DNA of 64,000 nucleotides from Pseudopithomyces maydicus (taxonomy: Eukaryota > Ascomycota > Dothideomycetes > Pleosporales > Didymosphaeriaceae): NCBI GenBank assembly GCA_026873275.1, contig JANTUC010000012.1, positions 268,001-332,000 on the forward strand. Direction: 5' to 3'. The first letter of the stretch is position 1. Each line of letters begins with the position of its first letter. Of this stretch, positions 56,772 to 64,000 are shown one piece after another. The notes beneath the pieces were generated by a model. That model had not been told where the DNA came from, did no database searches, and saw only the letters and a program-made list of their open reading frames with translations. A program made the position numbers and the translations under genes.

Positions 56772-57550
56772 TCAAATGCCCAGAGCATCGAATATTTCTT
56801 TTGGAGTCTTTGATTTCCCTGTTCCTCGAACGTTCGTAGACCTAAGAGCAAAAGAGACAGCTTCTCCTACGTTGACGTTGTACGTCAAATGAGCCTCGTT
56901 CACAACCTTTCCTCCAGCACATATACTATCTCTTTCATGGCATATAGTCTTGACGTTTGAGATTCCGCCAATCGATTGACCGTTGTTCGGATCGCCGAAC
57001 AAGATTGCGGCTTTCACAAAGGCCTTCTCGTCGTTTGTTAGTAAAGCTGCCGCATTATGCAAAAGCTGAGCCCCTTGACTATATCCCGCGACGACCAAAG
57101 TAGTATTGTCGCAGTTGCTCTTTCTCATTGCTACTAGGCCCGCCATCGTCTTACTCCCTCTGGATCTCCGCCAGAAAAGAATCCTTCCACGCTGGCATCG
57201 TAGTCAACTCCTTGCACAGCCAAACTATCCTCTCCTACGGCCAGCCCTAGAGCTTTAGCAAGAGATGGTCCAACCAGACTACCCATGTTACCCTCCTCGG
57301 TAGTTCCTCTCGCAAATAGTAATGTGACAGGTTTGCAGATGGCATCAGTGATGTCGTTCCGATTGTTGGCTTCGGAAGAGTAGGGATCCAGGGAAGCGAG
57401 AGGACGCTGCTTTGTATCAAAGGAGGCGCTGGCTTCCGAGAAGCGAAGGAAAGAATCGAATTCTGTCTGGGATATGTCTGCAAGTGGCAGGCGATTGGTT
57501 AGAGGCGCTGAGGCAATTGCGTTCAATGGTAGGACGGCGACAAGGAACAT
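56772..57550 (-). CDS. Cutinase (secreted), with an apparent one-base deletion
   Basis: The ATG start gives the short secretion signal MFLVAVLPLNAIASA. The family pattern follows: FARGTTEEGNMGSLVGPSLA near the oxyanion region, catalytic Ser in VAGYSQGAQLLHNAAAL, Asp in CHERDSICAGG and His in NEAHLTYNVN. Cysteine positions fit two disulphides. The upper frame (57550 to about 57159) and lower frame (about 57146 to 56772) overlap out of phase. One extra G in the GGG run (CCC at 57156-57158 on the plus strand) makes GDPEGSKTMAGLVAM continuous, so I treat this as an assembly error. Cutinases hydrolyse plant cuticle polyester. The mature product of about 240 residues has a normal size. Confidence 0.88.
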
Positions 57551-58381
57551 TGCGACCGCAGTGAAAACTGCGGATTGTGAACCCTAGCTGATGCCATAGT
57601 TTGGGTATTGAATAAATGGAGTAAAAGGATTATTTGGAAAGTCAAGCCTGTCCACATGCGTGTTGTTCGAGCGGATGTCTTCGCTCGTCACGCAACCAAG
57701 ACATCTACTGTGGACATGTACATCTGTTATGTGCCAAAAACTGCGCCCCGAATGTTTTATGTATATTGGAAATTTAAATTCTACGATTGGAAATTTTGTC
57801 GGATCCAATACAAAGGTTAGATTTGGAGAAACATACATCGCTTCATCGCGTGTTTCAACCGACAACCCCGGGTGGTGTTTCGAGCCTCAAGCACAACTCA
57901 TACGATTAGATTATAAATAGCATGCTCGGAGTATGTAGAAAGAGCAATCCCGGTACTTTTCGTAGCATTGGGGAAGGACTTCTTGGCCTGACATTACAGA
58001 TATAGCTCAAAGGATTTCTTCCAAATAGAGAAGTTGTTAGTGTAGGATCGCTCTGAAGATACATAGAAAAGCCAATGCGAAGGGCTAAAAAGCTACAATC
58101 ATCTATATGACTAAGACTGCAAAAAGGGCGTCGCGTTGTACACCCAGTCGAGTGTAGGTCAAAAAGGGCTAAAAATGGTCAGTCAGCATTGCGCCAATGA
58201 CTCGTGGCGTTCGCCAATGTCGGAATAGATGACTCCGATGTCACTCTATCCCGATATACGCGACCCCGCCTCTCAGAACTTCACTGTAGTATATATTCCA
58301 AAGTAATTAGCCTTAGAGGTACATTATCAAAATCTAGAAATTCTTAAGACAGCGCGTTCATATCAGAAAAAATCAGATATC
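57551..58381. other. Intergenic region
   Basis: Divergent region between the cutinase and GNAT genes. Short frames near 57600-57860 have no motif. Promoters only are inferred. Confidence 0.45.
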
Positions 58382-59137
58382 ATGCTCGAAGTGCGTCCCT
58401 GCGACAATAACGATTTTGCCGACCTCACTCGGATACAATTGGCAGCGTTCAACACAGGCATCACAAGACTCAGTGTGTGGATTGAGACATATAAGACAAT
58501 ACATGAACTGACGTTGTACCCAGTTAAGCCGAACGCGACTGAAGAAACCAAAGCAACGCAGATCGAGAAACATTTAAAAAGCGCGACAGAAGAGCCAGAT
58601 GTATTCTACTTGAAGGTAGTGGACACGGATCTCGGTGACAAGATGATCGGGGCTGCAAAATGGCGAATCAACCACCATGAGCGGACGGAAGAACAAATTC
58701 AATCAATGCTACCTGTTCCGAAAGAGACCGACACCCCAGCAGCACGTGATTTCTTCACATACCTGGCTGGAGCACGCAAAGAATACATGAACACGAAGCC
58801 CTTTGCTTGTAAGTAAAATATGATACCATATTCCCCAGAATATAAGAATCCCTGCTGAGCCCCCAAAGTTCTCCACATGCTCGTCGTCGATCCGGAGCAC
58901 CAACGGCGCGGAGCGGGTAGAATGCTAGTGCAATGGGGATGCTCTCGCGCTGACAAAGCTGGTCTTCCCGGATTTCTCGAAACATCCGACGCCGGAAGGT
59001 CACTGTACGAAAGCCTGGGCTTCGTCGCAGAGAAAGAAACGTACTTCGCCATGTCCAAATACGAGCCTGGGCACGACCCTTCGGAAAAAGAGAGAAACAC
59101 GGTGATGCTCAGAGGTATTGCCGAATCCCAAAAATGA
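58382..59137 (+). CDS. GNAT-family N-acetyltransferase
   Basis: Two exons, 58382-58808 and 58869-59137, with a 60-nt intron (GTAAGT...CAAAG). The product is 231 residues starting MLEVRPCDNNDFADLTRIQL. The N-terminal strand-helix (RIQLAAFNTGITRL) and central sheet (KVVDTDLGDKMIGAAKWRIN) lead to the acetyl-CoA motif (MLVVDPEHQRRGAGRMLVQW). The GNAT C-terminal part follows (AGRSLYESLGFVAEKETYFA). The Q/R-x-x-G-x-G/A loop for pyrophosphate binding is present. The substrate is unknown; small-molecule or toxin acetylation are common roles in fungi. The gene is intact. Confidence 0.88.
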
Positions 59138-59778
59138 CCTTTTTTGGCGACGAGATGGAGAAGTCGAGCTTTGGTGCGAGCGTACCGTCATCTTGCTGCT
59201 CCAGCATTACGCTTGAAATGTTGATTAGGTGGGTTGAATCCGAAAAACCTCTTCGAGTAGCAAGGGAGATTTCGGCTCTTTTCAATGAGCATAATCCTGC
59301 AAGGGCTTCATTTGTATCAAAGGTTTCGTGATTTGGTGCTTCTTGGACAGTTGTGTTCTTGTCAGTTACATAAAAGCAGTCAACCTTGAGGATGATCTCC
59401 TCAAGATTGTTTCTGACAATAGTGCCGTCTCCAACTTTACTAGAGTAGTCCATAAAAACCTATGTGCTCAATTAGGATCATGAATGTGAGGTTCTGTTGT
59501 AGGGTCCATATGTTGTGGGCTGAGTGTATGAGATATGGAATCTAACATACCTTGAATGACAGGTAATCAATAAATATAAGAATTTTGGTCTTACAGAACC
59601 GCGCAAGCAGCTCTGAGCGCACTGTTCGACATGTGCGGTGCAACGGAGACTTGAACACTGAGGAAAGAAGGTCCTTGGCATGACTTGCATGGATCTGAAC
59701 ACGGGGATGGTGTGGGAATAGTGCAAGATCATAGATCGCATTGCGAATCTCGCCTGGGAGTGATAGAAAATTCGTCAT
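59109..59778 (-). CDS. F-box-like fungal protein (short)
   Basis: Two exons, 59778-59551 and 59459-59109, with a 91-nt intron (GTATGT...CACATAG). The product is 192 residues. It begins MTNFLSLPGEIRNAIYDLAL, the typical start of an F-box-like or related fungal family in which LPxEIRNxIY is conserved. The rest has little recognisable structure apart from scattered hydrophobic strands and an aromatic-rich end. The last codons overlap the 3' end of the GNAT gene on the other strand (59109-59137), so the two are convergent and overlapping. A ubiquitin-ligase link is inferred only from the N-terminal motif. Confidence 0.7.
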
Positions 59779-60098
59779 TTCTTTCGGGAATTGGAGAACT
59801 CGTTATGTGCTGCCTGAGCAAGGCTGAACCGTAGAACTTTGACACAGTGTTGCCTGCACCGCCAAGACATACCCTTGTGAGCTGCTGACGACGCAGTGTA
59901 ACACAAACACGCTAACCGTTTCTGGAGCTGGTACTGTTGTAACCGCCGAAGAAAATGGCAAAAGTGAAGTGAGTTGAATATAGCGTGTATTTATGAGATA
60001 TTCAACAGCGTTTTAAATCACTGTTGTTGGTATTTGTGACCTCCTTCGAAGCTTGCAGATTTCCTACCTTAGGCAGCTAGGTACATACGCAAGTACTG
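59779..60098. other. Intergenic region
   Basis: Upstream of the short F-box-like gene and 3' of the GH43 gene. Nothing seen beyond AT-rich stretches. Confidence 0.45.
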
Positions 60099-61735
60099 CT
60101 ACGACTGCGGGACCATGAGTCGATCGATATCAGGACCCCAAGATCCATCCTTTGTGGTGAAACTAATCGTATTCGACCCAGCCTTCAAGTCCACGTTCAA
60201 CATACTCGAATTCGGATCTCCGCTAGCAGGCACAAAAGCTACTCTCTGCGATGCACCGCCATTGACAGAAACATCCGCATACCTCTGCGAGCTGTCACCG
60301 TTCAGATATTTTACTCGAATTGAAGTACGTGTAGTCGCTGAGCTTTGGACATTGTTGAACGTGACAACACCAGCTCCCGAGCCACCGATGTCTATGAACC
60401 ATTAGTAGTGTTGTGACAGGCGAACGGAAGCACTTACAGCCAGCTGCTTTGGATCCTGAGCATCCCGAGCAGTCGATAGTCTTTGCACCACCAGAGAGCG
60501 TTGCACTTTCGCCTTCGTATGTGTTCTCACTTGGGCCAGAGTTCATTGTTCCGGAGTTGGCATCCACGATCCAGTTCACCGAATTCTTCATGCTGGCGGT
60601 GGTACCCGAGATAGTGAGCGGCAGCCAAACGTATGTGCTTCTCATGAGATTGGAGGAGACCCATCTATCACACAGCCATAAGTAAGTAATCTCGAGAAGT
60701 CAAACAAATTGTAAGGAAGGGAGCAGGAATTCACGACGCAACGTCCCAGGAATTATTAAATATTGGGGCAATGCCCCATCCCTCGAAGGAAAAAAACTTT
60801 CAAGGGTTGTCTTACCGGTCTCCCATGTAGATAAAGTTGTTTCCCACCGGTAGAACGAATGTGGTCTGCGAGGTATACGTCTTGCTTCCCGAATCAGCGA
60901 AGCTCTTCCATGCACTCCAAGGACCAGAGAGTTTAGTAGCCGTAGAATATTGGTTGTCGTTAGGGTCCCAGCCCGTGAGCGTCGATCCAAACATAAAGTA
61001 CACCCCGTTCTTCTTGATGACCGCAGGAGCTTCGATCTTTTCTTTCCAGGTGTATGTAGCTTGCTTAACGCTCAAGTAGTCATCAGAAAGAAGATCGATT
61101 CGGAGTCCGTTGTTGCGCTGCGCATCTTGTTAGAATAAACTAACGTTGTACCGGGGACGCTTACATCTTCTGTCAGAAGATATGCCTTGTCGTCATCATC
61201 AACGTAGAGACCCATATCACGGCTGACGAATCCCAACGGTCTACTGGAGCCCATGTACGTATACTTGCCGCATACAGTGTCTCCTACTGCAACACCAGCT
61301 TTGGCTTCGGCATAGCCACTGTCGTCGATGTGCATCCAAAGCACGTATTTCTTTGTTGACTTGTTGTAGATAACCTTGGGTCGTTCTACCACGCGATTTG
61401 GTCCTAGATCACCCGAGGAAGTCCTCGAAAGTAGCGCGCCTTCGTACTTCCATTCTACCAGGTTCGTTGACGAATAGCAGTTGATATTCTGGAATGCACT
61501 GCCTTCTGTTTTGTCCTCGCCAACCCTTCGTACATTAGCAAGTTAGCTATAGAACTGTATCACTCGCGTACCAGTAGTATGTACTCCCGACTTTGATGAA
61601 GCCACCACCATGCGCTTGAATGTGCTTTCCGGTATTCGTGGCAGTCCAAGTAGCACCAGGCACAATCTGAAGCGATGCGCTTGCGATGGATGCAAATACA
61701 GCTACCGCTGTAGCAATGCTTCTGAAACAGCGCAT
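60099..61735 (-). CDS. GH43 (subfamily 24-like) exo-beta-1,3-galactanase with C-terminal CBM35-like domain
   Basis: Five exons: 61735-61572, 61525-61165, 61117-60816, 60664-60438 and 60391-60099. Intron lengths are 46, 47, 151 and 46 nt. Total is 448 residues. The signal peptide MRCFRSIATAVAVFASIASA is followed by a five-bladed propeller pattern. It starts QAHGGGFIKVGSTYYWVGED and includes WKYEGALLS, RVVERPKVIYNKSTKKYVLW, RDMGLYVDDDDKAYLLTED and EKIEAPAVIKKNGVYFMFGS. These are the sites where GH43_24 carries its acid, base and pKa modulator; which residue does what cannot be fixed here. From about residue 320 the sequence is beta-rich (EGESATLSGGAKTI, YIGGSGAGVVTFNNVQ, GSNTIKFTTKDGSWG), matching a CBM35-like galactan-binding domain. 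It likely acts on plant arabinogalactan side chains. The gene is intact. Confidence 0.85.
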
Positions 61736-64000
61736 GTTGAGAGATGGTGGTAATCACATGTATCATACATCGTGCGCCCGCCTATACATATATAGCATTC
61801 ATAGCCGCGGAACATTTGAGTGGGTCGGAATCGGTTGAAAAGGAGCAGAGCTAAAGAGGCTACTGATTGAATTATACCCTTGTTCCGTGCGGGTGTGGAT
61901 CCATCAATGGGCTATATTGCAGTCGACAGGGGTGTGGTGGGAAATCCGGGGTTAATGTAAAGCAGGATTGGAGCAAGGCCAGCATTCTATATTGCATAGT
62001 ATAGGCTCTGGATGAACGTCTTGTATTTCTCCGATGCCCGAGGCTATTGCGCCGAGCGATGGCTGTTCCAAGGTTGCATTGAGCACACGTGATTGCCAGG
62101 TACCCTTGGTCAATGTGGGCCCCGTTCCATAGGTACCTATGCACTCAGGACAAGGATCGATGGTCGGGTGATTCTCCAAACCGGAAATATGGCCTAATTT
62201 GACCTGAATTGTAGATGCACGATCGATGCTTAAATCGGACGGTTTGCGACGATCAGATATAGCGATATAAAGTTAGAAGGCGTTGCGAAGTGAATATGTA
62301 AGCAGGTAGTGTTGTCCTGTACATGGTGCACAATGTCAGATAAGGCGGATTTGGCTTGTTCTCCATGTTTCGTAGGTTCGGGTCTCGCACCTCAAGATGA
62401 CTTTGCATCAGTGAGAAGCAGAACTTCCTTTTCCCTCTCGTCAATTATGCTCACCGTGCCGTATTTTCTCCATTGTTCTGGTACACCCTTTTCTGATGAA
62501 ATCGTTGCGCCTGGCTTGTCTTTGGCTGGTATGCCCTTGGCTGGAGTCGGCATGATCTGTGTAGGGTCTTGCGAAGAGAGTTTGCAGCAGGAATATTGAT
62601 TTACGTCCAGGAAACTGTAGCAGCTTCAACCTCCCTTGGGGTACGGTGACACACCGAGCGCGCTGTTCACGAAGGCATTCAGTGCATAAGTGGTATTGCC
62701 GTCCACCTATGTTGTTTGTTGTTTTTGAAAAGGTCGCAGCTGAGTATGAGCTGACTAGATGAAAATGGATGGAAAAAAGCAGTTGTCCTTTCTTGTGACA
62801 ATTGAACGAATGTTCGTACACGAAGTATTGATTCGAAAGGTATCCGTCCACCTATAACTTGCAGAGTAGGTGCTTGTGAGACCTTGTCTCCCTCCATGCG
62901 GGGATTGCGAACATAATTGAAAGGCTGAAAGACTGTGTATCGACTCGAAGCCAGGATCCACACGATGTTTGTAGTATTTTGTCAATACGCTGCCCGCGGG
63001 TATATCGTAGATATCGGCGTGAAGAGAATAGGAAGAGGGTGCTCGTATATCCTTAGGGCCTGGTATCGCAACTGGAACGAGCGGTGTGCCACGGAATAGG
63101 GTAGCAGGATAGGGGGATTATGACATCTCTGTAAGTTTGTTTAGTCTCCCACGTGTAACATGTGCGGTTTGTAATGGTTGGATATACTCTTACAGAGAGG
63201 CACAGTATAATGAGACCTGAACGGATGTCGCTCCGAACCTGGATAGCTCATTCTGACCATAGCTCTCTGTGGGGACAATCCTGCCATACCATTCCGCATC
63301 ACCACAATATATTGTATCTTTGCTCGTACGCAAGCGGCCCGCAGTTCTCAGGCTGCAATGCTGCCTTTGGTGTTATCGGAACCAGTATCAACGGGTCTCG
63401 GGGCCTGTGTTGAGCGAGCTTGATCTGGTATCGATGCCACTTGCGCGGTAGTGCAACGGATGTTCTGGCAGAAGAGATGAAGACCATCCCCACAACGGGG
63501 TGGTTGGAGAATTTGGAAGAGACAGAAGAGAGCTTCTCTGCTGATGATGCGATGGACCTTGGGCGTATCCATCCGGGTATCAGGCTGCGGTTCTCGAGGG
63601 ATCATCTAGCAAGAAGAAGCGACTCATCGTCGCTGTCCTGAATGCAGAGCGAGTGTATTGAAGGTGTTGCCGGTGTTGCAGATGGTGCAGGTGGTGCAGA
63701 TGGTGCAGATGGTGCAGGTAATAGAGAGCAGGTATGCGTTGCAGCGCTTCCGACGGCAAGGACGACAGCTTGGTAACCGTGATGAAGGACTTCAGAAGAA
63801 GACTCGGGGTCTATAACCTCGCCGTCGCATATATTCGGCTGTTCATACACCTGCCCTGTCATCTGTGCGGCGTTGCTGGGTCCTGGGGGTCATAACCACC
63901 AGGGCAGTCTTGGCGCAGTTCTTCACACCCCCGCGGTCGTGCAGCTCATGGCACCACCAATGACACACCCCCACAAGGCATCTACTGCGCAAACCGTAGT
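61736..64000. other. Gene-poor right end
   Basis: Promoter of the GH43 gene, then mostly non-coding. Near the end a minus-strand frame (63862-63602, MTGQVYEQPNICDGEVID) contains a Pro/Ala/Ser repeat encoded by GGTGCAGAT-type units. It could be the C-terminal part of a gene starting outside the window, possibly also broken by a missing base near 63885. It is not certain enough for a gene call. Confidence 0.35.
63667..63720. repeat. Imperfect 9-nt GGTGCAGAT-type repeat
   Basis: Short repeats of ggtgttgc / ggtgcaga type. On the minus strand they encode a Pro-Ala-Ser-rich stretch. Confidence 0.7.

Noticed and set aside
1..64000. CRISPR array, bacterial operon or phage features
   Set aside because: No regularly spaced repeats. 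Intron-bearing genes show that this is eukaryotic nuclear DNA.

Overview
This window is fungal nuclear DNA from a filamentous ascomycete (Pezizomycotina, most likely Dothideomycetes). Genes are monocistronic on both strands. They carry short introns of about 46-70 nt (a few reach 90-150 nt) with GTAAGT-like donors and CTAAC/CTGAC branch sites. Products include ornithine decarboxylase, a GH7 cellobiohydrolase with a CBM1, a cutinase, a GH43/CBM35 enzyme, a CFEM protein, F-box-like proteins and putative double-zinc-ribbon proteins. The last group is, as I recall, common in Dothideomycetes. No database search was possible; intron positions come from splice signals plus reading-frame continuity.

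Layout. 1-2.2 kb: the 3' part of a disordered protein gene. 3.2-4.6 kb: ornithine decarboxylase. 4.6-7.5 kb: gene-poor. 7.5-11 kb: a zinc-ribbon protein, degenerate AT-rich repeats, a gene split from an acidic tail by an in-frame TGA, and a possible retroelement remnant. 11-13.2 kb: a repetitive secreted, probably GPI-anchored protein. 15.4-17.2 kb: GH7-CBM1. 17.5-19.3 kb: two uncharacterised genes. 22.3-28.4 kb: a second zinc-ribbon protein, an LRR protein and an F-box-like protein. 29.3-32 kb: a CFEM membrane protein and small proteins. 32.3-40 kb: an ABCA-type full transporter and a Dal5/Tna1-like MFS permease. 40.8 kb: a tRNA-like pol III unit with a 23-bp hairpin. 41.8-49.3 kb: a membrane protein, an ATP-grasp-like protein, a mitochondrial-type acidic protein and a secreted cysteine-rich protein. 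50.6-59.8 kb: an FMO-DUF6314 fusion, a LYRM2-like protein, a NatD-like histone acetyltransferase, a small coiled-coil protein, cutinase, a GNAT enzyme and an F-box-like protein. 60.1-61.7 kb: GH43_24-CBM35. The last 2.2 kb are mostly non-coding.

The genes do not form an operon or an obvious biosynthetic cluster. A theme is plant-associated secretion: cellobiohydrolase, cutinase, galactanase-like GH43, CFEM and a cysteine-rich effector-like protein. These are interspersed with housekeeping genes (polyamine synthesis, LYR assembly factor, histone N-terminal acetylation) and transport genes.

A quality warning applies throughout. At least six apparent frameshifts interrupt otherwise clean genes. 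Each is repaired by adding one base, and most lie in homopolymer runs, so they look like homopolymer under-calls in the assembly rather than real gene decay.
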